Counted from the stretch's first letter, positions 1 through 16,197 are shown. The stretch is DNA of 64,000 bases from Cantharellus purpuraceus (GCA_025174535.1 JALBUN010000012.1:496001-560000), one strand, 5' to 3'. A program made the numbers and translations. The notes: generated from the sequence alone by a model not told the origin.

Positions 1-588
1 TCCTTTGTCATCTCCCTCATCAACTGCACCCACCGTCCCTCCTCAGTCGACATATCAACTAAATGACGAACCCACTCGCCACCTAGCACGGGTGGCGACC
101 GCCGCTCCTGCAGCGGCGTCCCTGCAGCGGGTGGGTTCGTCCAGCGGTCTCCGATATCCTTCGACATCGACCTTGGATTGTTGTCTTCCACAGTCGCCGC
201 GCCGTCGGCGCAGGACTTCTCTAAGACTTCGACGGATGAAGATGGACGCATTGAGGACTGGTGCCATGAAGTCTTGGCATCGAGCGACAGTCATACCATC
301 AACGACTCCATCGCCGGTACAGCGTCGCCGGCTTCTGGCATATCTTCTACTGGCCTTTGTTCAGAGCCGGAAGCCGCCGCCTCCATTGTGAATCTTTCTA
401 GCTTCCCCCCAGGGTCCATGGGGGCAGATGGGGACGACATGGAATTGGAGCGGCTTCTGAATTCGTTACCTGACCCTGGGGACGATTTCCAGAGCCTGCT
501 AGCATCCGTGATGGATGACGGGAAAGTGTCTGAAGCCGTGGAAGGCTGGAATTGGGAGCTTACCCAACCATCGGCGGCTGTAGTGTGA
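1..588 (+). CDS. C-terminal part of an unidentified acidic protein (partial, 5' end outside window)
   Basis: The gene enters from the left edge and stops at 588 (TGA). Two overlapping open frames join through a likely intron at about 135-193: 5' site GTTCGT and a strong pyrimidine-rich 3' site ending CCACAG. The resulting tail is rich in S, T, D and E, with a hydrophobic-acidic stretch (MELERLLNSLPDPGDDFQ) near residue 100 of the visible part. That composition resembles transcriptional activation domains, but no DNA-binding domain lies inside the window, so this is only a guess. No family is recognised. The downstream neighbour is convergent. Confidence is moderate that it is a real gene end and low on any role. 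Confidence 0.5.
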
Positions 589-1427
589 TTCCTCGATGGT
601 GTTCGATTCCGTTTCTCGTTCCTTGGCTTTTCTTTTTTTTCCGGATATCTATCTATGTTCCATTTCATATCTCCCCTAACACTTAACGCTTTTGGACCAC
701 ACCCTTGCCCAATATCTTGCACATTTATTCCACCACCTTACTCATCCATTCCTTTCCCTTTTGAATGACTCTGCGACTATCACTCTGCATCTCGCCGCCC
801 GTTCCCCCAATGCGTTCCTGCCGAGCTTGTCTCCTGTATCTGCATCGATGCGCGCATGCTCTCCCTACGGGTTGTAGGGCTGCTTGTCTTGGTGTAGATC
901 GGTGAGCGCTTGGCTAGGTTGCTCTCTCAAATTGACAGTGCACTTGTGTACGGTCCTTTTTTTTCCCTTGGCGTGTTGTACGTGTGGTTGTGGTTTCAGC
1001 AGACGGGCTTTGCGTATGTTTGGCGGCTAGATGGTGGACGGGGTTGTACATGATAGACAACTAGGGGGTGAATGGAAAATTCCGAGCGTCGAGATCAATC
1101 GAGTGTGATGAGCTCGGTTTGAAACTTAACGCGTCCTGAGTATACCAAAAGAGGCCGAAAGGAGAATTATGTCCATACATAGACTGAATATAGGAAGCCA
1201 GCGATGACCAAATCTCTGTGCTGTCGAAGTGATGTGCTAGTTAATGTGTGCCGTATCCAATGAGTAGGTTGCAATTAATGAGAGTATAACAGAATAACAG
1301 CTACTAGTTAGAGCATACGTTTGGTTTCGTGAGGAATAATTCCTCTGGCCGCTCCATGCTGTTCTCTTATATAACTTATGTACCACACGAGACTACTTAA
1401 TGCTACATACTTGAAGCTTCTCGGTGT
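589..1427. other. Convergent intergenic region / 3' UTRs
   Basis: Lies between the end of the plus-strand gene and the stop codon of the minus-strand P450-reductase gene. It is AT-rich with T-runs and no open frame with domain-like content. It probably holds the two 3' UTRs. Nothing else is visible. Confidence 0.5.
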
Positions 1428-4400
1428 TCAAGCGAACACGTCAGTGGCCATTCTGTTACTCTGAATGCGTTCAAAGCCAGCTCGGACTTGTTCATCGGTC
1501 CACGATGGCTGCGCGTTTTTGATTAACTTGAGGATTGATTCTTTGATGCCATTGGCGACACCAGGAGAGCCACAAGTAAAGAACTATTGAGAAGTAACTG
1601 GTAAAAAAGGCACAACAATACGGAAATGGAATGGTAGCTAACCTTGGCACCTCCCTCGTAAGCCACTGAAATAGCATCACGGTCATTCCACACGCGACTT
1701 AGAACAGTGAACTTGTCAGCCAAGAAGGAAATCGTGCAGCAAATTATCGGATATCTTACTCTTGAACGTACTTGCAGCCACCCGACTGTTCTATCGCGCG
1801 GCTGAAGGCGGGTCTGATCTCTAAAAAGCCCAACTTCAACCATTCCTTAAAATCATCATTCGCATAGAGGTAATCTTCTTCGGGAGAGCGGCATCCAAAA
1901 AAGAGAGTGGTTTTTCCAATCTTGCGGCCAGATGAGAACTGGATGGCGCGTTCCTGGATGAATCCTCGCATTGGGGCGATACCTGATCCAGCGGCAAACA
2001 TTACCACTGGTGCTGACGCATCCTGGGGAAGGTGGAATGCGGCTGAGGAACTACGGACCCCTGAAAGAAATCTTAACAGGATGTAGAGCAATTGTTATGA
2101 TACTACACGTACCAACATGTAATCGATCACCGGGCCGAACATTTGCAAGGAAGTTTGATGCAACACCTAAGAATTTTCCCGGTCGCCCCGGTACGGAAGG
2201 CGTCTCAACAACGGACAGTGTAAGAGTAACATGTTCCGGATTCCAAAGTGGGGAGCTTGAAATTGAATACTGCCTTATACGCATCGCAGGGAGGAACTGG
2301 ATGAATGCCGCCAATGACATTTCAATGTCACGGTACAATTCGAGGATGTCAAGCACGCTCAGGTGTGCGTCGAGAACCTCTTCTTTATAATTAGCGGCGA
2401 GGCTCTCAAGCTTGCGTGCCGTTGTTACAGAGCTCAGTTTGATTAGATCTTGAATATTCTTCCGCGTGGCCGTCTGGGAGATCTCGACATATCCTGTAAG
2501 CACTTCGGACACGCTAATAGGCACGTCTGTTGGAAGAGTCGTCACAACTTTCGACCTGATTATGATCTTTGTAATAGAGCATGGTCCGAGTCCTTAGCAC
2601 AAGTAAAAACATGGTAGAATACGCGTACCTGCTGGTCATTCAGAAGACCGAATCTACTGACAACACGCCTCACAGACTCGGGGGGATTACTAGGAAGGAC
2701 GGATAGATAATCGCCGGCTTGATAGGTAACATTCTCAGGCAAAGCAATCTCTGCACGCAGTAATATGGATGGGCATCGTTCCAGTAGCATAGAGCGAAGC
2801 ACTGACCAATATGATGTTTCGCAGGCGTTCCCTCTTTGGTAAGCAACCGGTTCTCAATCACGGTGCCAAGACCCGAAGCTTCCTCCCGTTTGAGGACAAT
2901 GGCACGGGTTGTACTGGTGACCTCAACGGAGAGTGTGTCACTATCGTCTTTCTTTGTGCTGACCTTGTCACCGTAAGCCTGTCACGGTTATTCAGCAAAT
3001 TTGATCATTCACATGAAGCCAAATGACGTACCTTCGCTAATGCGTCCCAGAGTGTGGGTACCCAGTTGTCGAACTGGAGATAAGTATCAGTAATGAGATA
3101 TATAGGATACATAGGTCATGGTGGCTCCACATACATAGTCGAAGAAGTCATCAGCACCCGAATCAGCCGCAGCACGCTCAAGCAATCGTTGTCCTCCACA
3201 TTGTTCAATGAGATTATCCACTAGTGTCGGCACTTTCTGGTATGTCTGCACCCAATCATGATGGCCACAGCCGAAGACGGCAAACCTAACGTTCGCGAGT
3301 TCACTCTTTCCAGTACGTTTCAAGGCCTCGAGGAAGCGTCCGGCGTTATCGGCGGGTTCACCTTCATATGAAGCAGTGAGGATAATTACGGGCCCGTCAG
3401 TTGGAATCTTGGACTCGATTGAGTCCAGTGTGAACACGCGGGAGTTGAAACCTACGCACAAATGTAATTATACCGAAGATTTTTCGCCACATGCTTGTGC
3501 AGCTTACCTTTGGACGGAGCTACCGTGCCAATACGCTGCGCAAAGTCTTTGCATGTGCCCGAATTGCTCCCGTAAGCGACATATAACGGCAGACCACCTT
3601 CGATGTCCTTGGATTTGTCGGCCGTGTGAGCAGATTGTTGAGTCGCGGGACTGGTATGCATGGTGAACGGAGCACCATCCCGTACATGAGCACGAATGTG
3701 CAAATCGGCTGGTTTAATGGTAAGAGTAGATTTGAGCTATTTGGATGCGTGCTGTCAGTGTCAAGAGATGAGATAAGGAGTGAGTGAAACACACGTGAAG
3801 TTGGTAAGAGGGATCATGAAGGACAAGGTCGAACTTTTGAAATATAGAGGCGAGGGCAATGAGAGACTCCTGCCATGCGAAGGGCCTTAAAAAGATGCGA
3901 TCAACCAGTGGGCAAGTTTTATGAGAAGGCGATTATACCTGCCAATGCACGACCGTACACCATTACCCCAGGGCTTCCAAGCATTCTTCTATTCATGGAA
4001 GTCAGTCAAGCGAATGCGGTATCTAGGGATTGTGTTTACTTACAGGTGCTCGCTCAAACCCACCATCTAGCATTCGCTCAGGACGGAAAACATCCGCCTG
4101 TCAGAACAGTATGCATGTATGTAATCAGCATCGGCTACTTGGATGAATAAGCTTAGTCTCACGTCGTCGCCCCAGACCTTGGTATCCATGTGCAGTTGAG
4201 CTGTCAAGACGCTGACTCCTACATCAGGAGGGATAGTATATTCCTTGTCTTCATATTTGACAACTGTGTCCTCAAATGCCTCAACTGTAAAGGCTGGAAC
4301 GGATGGGGTAAAGCGGAGTGTTTCTCGTAGTACAGCTGTAGAAGAATGGTGAGTTCACACACAAAAGATTATGGCAGAAGAGGAGCACCTGTGATATAAG

Positions 4401-5912
4401 GGAGCTTGTTGAGATGTTCCGGCCTAATGGGCCCCTTCCCCAGCACCTCGTCGACCTCAGCACGTACCTTAGAGTATGCGCTCGGGTTTTGCAACAGATG
4501 ACCGATCTACGGAGAAATAACCATGAGCCCGAACCACCAGAGGGAAAATTAAGATACCAACAGTGAATGAAAGCAAACCGGATGTTGTTTCGTGACCAGC
4601 GATGAGGAATGTCACGAGATTATTGGCGATCGACTCATCAGACATACCGATGCCTGTTTCAGAGTCTTTGGCCGTCAGCATGAGACCGAGAAGATCATCA
4701 ATCTCAGCGCCGCTTTCTTTTCTTTTCCTAATGACTGTCGGTAGTGTGAGACGAATCGGGACTATATGTTGGCATGTAGGCTTACTTTCGTTCGTTAGAT
4801 CCATCATTGCTTTCTTGTCAGCCTCAAACTTGGCGTTGGCAGATGGCACAAGGTAGTTGTTCACCAAAGAAGGCCTCTGCACTCGGAGTCCTGCCTCGGT
4901 AAGGAAGCTGTAGAATGGAATCAGTACATACAGTGTATAGATATGAATTGAACCACTGACGAGCCCATAGCGGTGACGAAAGGGACCATATCCAACTATA
5001 CAATATTTTCCATCAGACCAAGAGTTTTTAATAGTGGAGGAGAGCATACACTATAGAAGGAGTTGAGGCGATGTGACATTGCACAGCTGCGAGAGTGTGA
5101 GTTGCTGCTAATCCCCAGCAATCATATTAAAACTTACAGAGCAATTGTGTCGAACGCAAGGCGCGTGAAGTCCTCGCTCGTGTCAATCACATATGAGGGT
5201 CCAAACCTGACTTGGGAGTGAGTGTTGCGACGAGTGAATGATCTTACAAATATCACCTCTGAATAAGATGTGAGTAAGAATAGCGGAACACAGGATATGA
5301 CTCACCTCCCATTTTGCCAAAAGCTGTGAGGCAATATCGGTCATGGAAGTAAACATGCCACGAATTTTTGCAGGTCCAAAGGCAGGCATGAGGACGCGAT
5401 CTGGGACCTTCAGGTCACGAAAAAATAACCTGACCAAGGGAACTCACGGGCAATCCCCCAGTTCCGTTCTCCATGGAATGCAGTGAAAAGGCCATCGCCA
5501 GTGAGATAGCGGACCTCATAGAGGGCGGCTCTGATAGCCTTATGGAAGCGTTTTTCATTGCAGACTTGATTCACGATTTCTAGATTAGAAACCATGATAG
5601 AAGTGCGACCTAGATGATTACATGGGTTAGACTACAATGACCTCACGAGGCCTGTCGCACACACACCTGGGAATCTTAGTTTATAGATTGGGCCGTACTC
5701 ATTGGCAAGGAGCATGAAAGATCTAATGGGAACCTAGAAGCGTTGTGTTTCCGATGAGTTGCTTACTGCGGATATTGGGACGAATCGCGAACCTCCTTGT
5801 CTATGAGGTGGGCATTGCCTAAGAATGGGACGGTAGGCCTGGGATATGTCGTCAATCTGCAGGCTATGGCAGCAATGGTGAATGCTCACGGCTGAGGAAT
5901 AGGGGCAGTCAT
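1428..5912 (-). CDS. CYP505: Self-sufficient cytochrome P450 / NADPH-P450 reductase fusion (CYP505, P450foxy/BM3-like)
   Basis: A single polypeptide carries a heme monooxygenase and its own diflavin reductase, expected to hydroxylate fatty acids or similar substrates at a subterminal carbon with NADPH and O2. Start at 5912: MTAPIPQ joins after a short intron to a PTVPFLGNAHLIDKE segment, the usual CYP505 N-terminus. I-helix AGHETTSGLLSF is at about 4560-4610. Heme loop KPWGNGVRSCIGR is at 3939-3980 with Cys codon 3947-3949; its first aromatic is Trp instead of Phe. Then follow the FMN domain (YGSNSGTCKDFAQ, about 3600), FAD domain and NADPH domain (MFAAGSGIAPMRGFIQ, about 1990), and the C-terminus MATDVFA at the TGA 1428-1430. 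Many introns of 45-60 nt interrupt the gene; no disabling lesion was seen. Length near 1,100 residues fits the family. Divergently transcribed from SNF1. Exact exon edges were checked only for the N-terminus, heme loop and C-terminus. Confidence 0.93.
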
Positions 5913-6631
5913 CGAGTGTAATGTTGGTGGTGATGCAGAGGAAGAATTTACATAAATACATTATATAGTTCCAGATGCGGTTGTAAGACAGTGATCCATA
6001 CTCGTCAGACTTCGGATCCCTGCAAGATTCTGGACCCGGATGCGAGATGCTACGGTGATCACGGGCAGTGTTGTCACCATAAATCGGAAGTCTAAAGCGC
6101 GTAACAAGTCGCGAACGGCAACAGCACCTCACGCTTCTATCACGATGCTATAGTAGGCGAACCGGTATAGTAGAATCACAAGATATCTACACAGATATGG
6201 GCTATAGAGCCTGTTGAGTCGTGTCTAAGCGCCGCCCATACAATATTCAATGGCTGTAATTGACTTTGCACACGAATGCCTTCCACAAATTATGCATAGC
6301 AATTCTTGTAGTGGTGCCAACCCATCCTATCACAGCGGCATGCAGTCTTGAAAGGTCCGTTGCGCGTCGCAGTAGACGGATTCATGTGGTATCGGTGTGT
6401 GATATGTCCGAGCGCGACGAGAGACTACGTACGCTCCAGCTCCTGGTCGGTACAAGGAAATCATCGTGTCTTCGTAACGCTTACACAGCTGCTACACAGT
6501 TGATGAATATCGCATGGGCTTACTCCTGTATCTTCTCCTAAGATTCTTCACGATTCTCGGAAGCAAAAGACGCCGCGGCCGCGGCCGTGGCCGCCTCCAC
6601 ATCCACACCATTACTATTCTAACACTACATC
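5913..6631. promoter_or_regulatory. Divergent promoter region between the P450 fusion and SNF1
   Basis: About 720 bp separate the two start codons, so both promoters must lie here. A GC-rich near-palindromic run of GGCCGC repeats sits at 6571-6595, about 40 bp upstream of the SNF1 ATG. A weak 93-codon frame at 6260-6541 has no recognisable content and is not called. Confidence 0.45.
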
Positions 6632-8935
<2,304 letters not shown>

Positions 8936-10160
8936 TCATTATCCACCATTGCGCACTATTCCATACCCCAGGGCCACTGTAACACCTTTTCTACCGATAT
9001 ATCTAGAGGCGGATTGTTCTAGACAATATATTATTGTACCGGCGGTTACTTGAATAGATCTTATATAACATACATTGCCATTTGACGCGATGCGCCTGTA
9101 ATCCAAAACCCCTAGTTGTGAAGCATTCTGTGAAGGATCCCGACGTTGGACTACAAGCACCTGCGGTGTCGGCAGGGTATCTTCGCTAGGCGCCTGCAGT
9201 CCTTCGTCGGGCGCTTAATCAAACTCCTGCGGTCTTTCATTAGACTCTTCGTCATCAGATCCTGGCATCGGACTCTTTTTCATCAAACCCCGGCAGGCAT
9301 CCGTCTGCCATCTCAACATTCACGTGCGGCGGCTTGCTGTAATGACGTATGGCGGTAATTCCTACCACGGTACCCAGTGCGCTTCCACGGGCTAGTCGGG
9401 TTAGATTGAATTCGGGTCTCGTGAGACACAGATTACTAACAGTCGGACTCCCGAGACTTCTTCCGCGACAAAGAGCGTCGTTTAGAGAGAATAGTGCAGA
9501 TAGGGTTATGCACCGAGCACAAGTGTTGGAGCAGTGACTGCTATACTATCGAGGCTGCACAACCTGGATTGAGTGTTGCCATTAATAGCGTGAAAGAAAA
9601 TATTCACGTTATTGACATAATAATAGACAGCGTAGTCGCAGTTGTTCTAAACGCGGTGCCGCAGGTGCAACTCTGGCAGGCCATGTAGCGACGTTGATGT
9701 TAGTAGAGTCGTCCAAGGAGCCGAGTATGTGAAAAACACGCGTATCAGAGCCTGTTACAGAGACGCTGAGGCGTGCTACATGGTAGTGTACCGTCTTCCG
9801 ATGCAGCGATAGGCTAGAATTTCAGCTGTGCCATACACGACAAAGGCCTTTTCAGGGGCCATGGGTAATTCTTGTATCTTGTGCCTCCTTGTTTTGCATA
9901 GCTCTCGCAAGCCTGAATTTTATCCGAAGCATTCTGTAACGGCAGTTGTCTAACATGGAGCATGGCTGCAAGTCAACATCAAACGCGTCACTAGAGTAAA
10001 ATCGATCTGGACCATCCTTGAGAAAGTAGAGGATGCTTGGATTGTGGACTGAATTGGTATATGCCACAGGATTTCAATTAGACGTGAACGAGTAAGCGCT
10101 GGAATAGGCGCTTTTTCGATCTTGTGCATCGCCTACACGACGACCAATTGAACTCGGACT
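8936..10160. other. Intergenic region, no gene recognised
   Basis: About 1.2 kb between SNF1 and the copper transporter. Short open frames occur on both strands (for example minus 9852-10067), but none has domain-like sequence, good splice partners or a family resemblance. It probably contains the SNF1 3' UTR and the transporter promoter. Confidence 0.4.
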
Positions 10161-10902
10161 ATGATGCACGACCACAGCGGGCACGAAGGACACGGGGGAA
10201 TGGATATGGGCTCAAAATGCGCCATGAACATGATCTGGAATACCCAAATCATAGGCTTGTCATTGATCTTTCCTTTCAGTCATCCAGAAGACCTGACTTG
10301 TGCTGCTAGACACATGCATTGTCTTTCCGCAGTGGCATATCACCTCGAACGCCGCCTTTGTCCTATCCTTCTTTGTTATCGTTGGCCTTGGAGTCGCTTA
10401 TGAGTGGCTGCGGGATTTCCAACGACGCGTTGATCTGAGCATTGCGCGTTCTCTCCGCGTAGGGCATAACGATGCGGGTGCGGTGAGTGTGGCCAACTCA
10501 TGCCGCGCGCCGAATGAGGAAGACCGTTTGTTGACCGAATCTCCAAAGGCCCGTGGGATGTACGCGTCCTTTGCGTTTCTTCAGATATTGTATGACGCCT
10601 GCTAATCATGACATGTGTGCGCTGCAGCGTGGCTGTTCCGCCATTTGCTCGGCTATGCCGAGCAGTGCTGTACAGCGCGACTATCTTCTTATCGTTCTTC
10701 CTTATGCTCGTGTTCATGACGTACAATGTACGTCCCTGTTCTTTGTTTAAACGTTGCCCCTAATGTTTCTCTTGTATAGGCATACCTAATCCTTGCAGTC
10801 GTCTTAGGTGCCGGCTTGGGGTACTATATATTTGGTGGTCAGATGGACCCAAATGCCGTTCTCTCAGGTGGGACGGGTGGAAAGGCAATGGCATGCCATT
10901 AA
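10161..10902 (+). CDS. Ctr-family copper transporter
   Basis: High-affinity copper(I) uptake protein, working as a trimer in the plasma or vacuolar membrane. Four exons (10161-10254, 10310-10589, 10628-10727, 10780-10902) give 198 residues. The N-terminus is Met/His-rich (MMHDHSGHEGHGGMDMG), the copper-capturing part. TM1 begins after WHITSNAAFVLSFFVIVGLG. TM2 holds the family's MxxxM (MLVFM) and TM3 the GxxxG (GAGLG in LGAGLGYY). The C-terminus ends in Cys-His. Intron 1 (10255-10309) can only be read as a GC-AG intron: 5' TAG|GCTTGT, branch CTGAC, 3' CTGCTAG; it restores the family's DTCIVFPQWH junction. Intron 2 is very short (38 nt). Convergent with the methyltransferase gene 161 bp away. 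No other copper gene is adjacent. Confidence 0.93.
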
Positions 10903-11063
10903 TTCCTCAATCACTTTTATTGTCACTCGTTCAGTCGCTTTGCTCGCTGTCATATTGTCTCGCTTTATTATAGAGAGCCCAGACTGCCATCTGTCTCATT
11001 ATTGAGTCAACTTAGTACCTAAGTGAGGCATATACAGAGCAAAAGAGCAGATAGAGCCACGCG

Positions 11064-12685
<1,622 letters not shown>

Positions 12686-13456
12686 GGCGTTAAGAGATCA
12701 AGTGAAATGAATCTTGGTTATAGTCAAGATTAATCTTCTTGGCTTCACTTGGTGCGCGTTTGTGAAATTTTGTCGGACTTTGAATTTAGGACACAGCAGT
12801 GGAATAAGTGATGCCGTTCGAGGTGCATCACCATCATTCCAGTGCCTTGACCGAGACTGTTCTGACTGTTCAGGGCAGTGTGTGTTTCGACTCTTTAGGA
12901 AGAAAAATTCTGGAAAACAGTGCTGATGCAGGGTGAGTTCTAAATCTTCCCTTGAATATGATTATAGGTACAGTACTAGTACCTGCAGCTGCAGTGAAAA
13001 AGGCTTAATTAGTCGTGAAACATGAAGGCTAGCAGAATCTAGACCTGCTACTGTTATACCTTCTCGTCTGTGCCCTATGTCAAATCTCTTGAGCTGCACA
13101 CTGTTTGCCAGGTGGAACCCACGGTAAGGTTGTGGCTCAAATCCAAATCAAGCTCTATATAATGGGAAGCTTCTGTGAGCGGTTCTGTAAGATCAGCTCA
13201 CCGTTATAATGGGGCTAAGATGTCTTCAGACTCCTGTATCTTCATTGCCAGCGATCTAAAAAGTTCGGCACTTCAGCGAAGCAGTTCTCTTGTTGCCACA
13301 ATCCTGCCAGCCAAAGAGTTTGCCCATGAATGTCATCCCCTGTCACTCAGGGCTGGCAATTAGGAGAACACAGTTCAAGTCATACAGTTCAAGCTTCAAG
13401 ATGCGTCAGTTCAGATGTCATACTGCGGCTTGTCATAGACCCTATTTCACTTCCTT
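12686..13456. other. Intergenic region upstream of RMT1
   Basis: About 770 bp containing the RMT1 promoter and the 3' flank of GST copy 1. The short open frames at 12714-12926 and 13175-13363 show no domain content. Nothing else recognised. Confidence 0.4.
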
Positions 13457-14323
13457 CTAAATAACCACTTGCCACTCCTCTGTCTTTCTCAATAATCTCT
13501 CCCATCTCCCACCACTCCAGTGCTTCAATCGCTTCTCCCATTCATCCGGTAGAGCGATCTTGATCCAGAGTAAATATGATGTAAGGATGATGTCAGCACA
13601 AGTAGGCTCATCCCCTCCAGCAACATAATCGACCCCAGTGTCATTCTTCTCAAGAAGAGTTGCGAGCCTTTCAAACCCAGCCTGGAGACTCTTCCAGTGG
13701 CCTTCTCTCACCTCACCTTCAGGACTGAACTGCTCGAGGGGCTTGCCGAACCATGCTTCCCTGGTTTGTCGGAAGTATGCGCTGCCACGGTCATCAAGTA
13801 TCGCACACGAGGCAGGCAACATGATCATCCCCAGATGGGGCGAAGTGATACTCTTGAAGCACTCCTCGAAGGCGTACTGGAGCGCTTTACCCTGCTTTGG
13901 GAATACAGGCCTGTCCGGATATTTCTCATCGAGGTATTCGGCAATGGCGAGAGAGTCAGCGATGACCACTGGAGGGCTGCTGCTTGTGTCGACAATGGCA
14001 GGCAGTGTGTAGTGTGGCTTGGAGGGGTCGTCAGGCTTGCTAGCCGTAGGAGGGCATCCTAGCTTGATGAGAGTAGGCTCAATGTCAGGATATGAGATCC
14101 AGACTGTCTTGTAGGGAATGCGCTTATAGTTGAGCACGATCCTACGAGAAGTGAGCGTGAGATAGGTATTAATTCAAGGCGAGTGCAGACCTTGCTTTCC
14201 ATGTATTTGGACTCCTGAGGGGGTGTCAGATTCTCGAGACTTTTTTAAGGGGGACACATACCACGCCTGAGGTGTCAATTTGGAGGAAATGTCATATAAA
14301 GTGACACTGGGCTCTAATGACAT
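13457..14323 (-). CDS. Glutathione S-transferase, etherase-like fungal class, copy 1
   Basis: Conjugates or reduces substrates with glutathione; the class contains basidiomycete enzymes linked to lignin-derived and wood-extractive compounds. Three exons (14323-14262, 14214-14191, 14141-13457) give 256 residues. Seen: thioredoxin-fold N-domain starting MSLEPSVTLYDISSKL and SPNTWKAR, then NYKRIPYKTVWISYPDIEP, the substrate/GSH loop YTLPAIVD, the ADSLAIAEYLDEKYPD segment where a Ser contacts the glutathione glutamyl group, and an all-helical C-domain ending EEWQVVI. Exon 2 is only 24 nt. It is intact and closely paralogous to the copies at 14.7 and 27.8 kb, but its 3' half (LLEKNDTGVDYVAGGDEPT) is the most divergent of the three. 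The class assignment rests on recalled motif resemblance, not on a search. Confidence 0.88.
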
Positions 14324-14725
14324 AGTGGTATCTGGCAAGCCACTGGACTGCGCGGCGCTTCAAGTTGGCTTCTCCCCGAGCCTCTCTCGGATCAATTGGT
14401 CATCGACATCACGCGATCTGGAGACTCACGATAGATGTCGCTGATAAACTTGAGAGTGAGAGCAGAGTGAGAGCAGAATCTTCTGAAGGCAACCCTCTAC
14501 GTCTGCATTAGCAGGCATACTTCATATCGGACCGCGTAGTCAGAGAATATAATATGGAATAACAACATATAATCTCTATTGTGCGACTCATCGATGGTTT
14601 GGAGAATCTAGTCTCTAATCAATTGGTTGGGGCTGCGAGAAATAGGTCCCACAGTTGTACTGGCATACACCCTATTCCATTAATCACTTTGCACCTCGTT
14701 TGGAACATCCATGTTTCTCTCAAAC
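14324..14725. repeat. Spacer between GST copies 1 and 2 (duplicated with the genes)
   Basis: The segment from about 14400 (CATCACGCGATCTGGAGACT) to 14725 recurs at 27451-27768 with small differences, so the duplication unit included this promoter/terminator spacer. It contains remnants of the long hairpin that is complete at 27577-27624. A 25-30-bp block around 14455-14475 has an internal GAGTGAGAGCAGA duplication absent from the other copy. Confidence 0.7.
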
Positions 14726-15592
14726 TCATATGACCACCTGCCATTCCTCGGTCTTTTTCAATAACCTCTCCCATCTCCCACCACTCCAGTGCTTCAATCG
14801 CTTCTCCCATTCATCCGGTAGAACGATCTTGATCCAGAGTGAAAACGATATAAGGATGATGTCAGCACAAGTAGGCTCATTCCCTCCAGCAACATAATCG
14901 ACATCGGGGCCATTCTTCTCAAAAATAGTTGCGAGCTTTTCGAATGCAGCCTGGAGACTCTTCCAGTGACCTTCTCTCACCTCACCTTCAGGACTGAACT
15001 GCTCGAGGGGCTTGCCGAACATCGTTTCCCCGGTTCGTCGGAGGTACGCGCTGCCGCGGTCATCAAGTATTGCACATGCGGCAGGCAATATAATCAATCC
15101 CAAATGGGGGACAATGATACTCTTGAAGCACTCCTCGAAGGCGTACTGGAGCGCTTTACCCTGCTTTGGGAATACAGGCCTGTCCGGATATTTCTCATCG
15201 AGATACTCGGCAATGACGAGAGAGTCAGCGATGACCACTGGAGGGCTGCTGCTTGTGTCGACAATGGCAGGCAGTGTGTAGTGTGGCTTGGAGGGGTCGT
15301 CAGGCTTGCTAGCCGTAGGAGGGCATCCTAGCTTGATGAGAGTAGGCTCAATGTCAGGATATGAGATCCAGACTGTCTTGTAGGGAATGCGCTTATAGTT
15401 GAGCACGATCCTACGAGAAGTGAGCGTGAGATAGGTATTATTTCAAGGCGAGTGCAGACCTTGCTTTCCATGTATTTGGACTCCTGAGGGGGTGTCAGAT
15501 TCTCGAGACTTTTTTAAGGGGGACACATACCACGCCTGAGGTGTCAATTTGGAGGTAAGGTCGTATAAAGTGACACTGGGCTCTAACGACAT
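14726..15592 (-). CDS. Glutathione S-transferase, etherase-like fungal class, copy 2
   Basis: Same exon plan as copy 1 (about 62, 24 and 685 nt; 256 residues), start MSLEPSVTLYDLTSKL at 15592. The N-terminal half, both introns and the 5' flank are almost identical to copy 1. The C-terminal half (FEKNGPDVDYVAGGNEPT) and the 3' flank match copy 3 instead, so this copy looks like a recombinant of the other two. The open frame is complete and likely functional. Its upstream flank is interrupted at 15670 by the large inverted-repeat-bounded insertion. Role as for copy 1. Confidence 0.88.
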
Positions 15593-15670
15593 GGTGGTAT
15601 CTGGCAAGCCACTGGACTGCGTGGCGCTTTAAATTGGCTTCTCCCCGAGCCTCTTGGATCAATTGGTCAT

Positions 15671-15711
15671 CCCCAGTCAAAATCGATACATATCAGGGAG
15701 GACGAAAATGG
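15671..15711 (+). repeat. Left terminal inverted repeat of the composite insertion
   Basis: 41 bp, 36 of which match the reverse complement of 27408-27448. It contains TATCAGGGAGGACGAAA, the best conserved core. Confidence 0.65.
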
Positions 15712-16051
15712 ATATCGTCGGGCATGCGCAACACGTCCGATGACGTACGACAGGGTTCGACATTTTGGACTATATCCGTTATTAGGGCGTATATGAAACC
15801 AGCTTAAGCTGAATTTCGCTAGCTATGATAGCCTTAGGAAAAGCCACAGTGGAGCGTTCGCAAAGCTCCGGTGGAGCTCCACAGTTGCTCCACACTTGCC
15901 ACTTTGAAGCTCCGTTCAAAAAGAGTGTCAAACCTCACTACCACGCCGATGTGAAGCTACCATGGACGACAAAAGGATTGATATGTAAATGCAATCACAC
16001 AGCTATTGTAATGCTCAATGACCAGTAAGATCACTGTGGAGTAATATTGTG
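15712..16051. other. Subterminal part of the composite insertion, no gene
   Basis: 340 bp between the left inverted repeat and the Copia LTR. It contains short GGAGCTCC-type inverted motifs around 15860-15890 but no open frame of interest and no recognisable element. Confidence 0.4.
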
Positions 16052-16197
16052 TGTTGGAAATAGGGCGATGACCCAATGACCGAGCAGTGCCGGCAAGCCG
16101 ATACGAACTTGATACGATGAATGTTCTAGCAACTCGTATAGCGCCATATGTATCGCTCCGTGATTCAGTAATAAATCAAGTCCTCTCTTTCATAACA
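16052..16197 (+). mobile_element. Copia-type 5' LTR with adjacent half-tRNA primer site
   Basis: A 146-bp segment starts TGTTGG and ends CATAACA. Directly after it, 16198-16212 reads GGTTATGGGCCCCGC, which is complementary to the anticodon region of initiator methionine tRNA (the half-tRNA priming seen in Drosophila copia). A copia-type gag follows 50 bp later. No matching 3' LTR was found. Confidence 0.65.

Noticed and set aside
13638..14062. Long plus-strand frames across GST copy 1 (and the same at 14966-15331 and 28055-28374)
   Set aside because: Antisense shadows of the GST coding exon; their repetition in all three copies only reflects the gene duplication.
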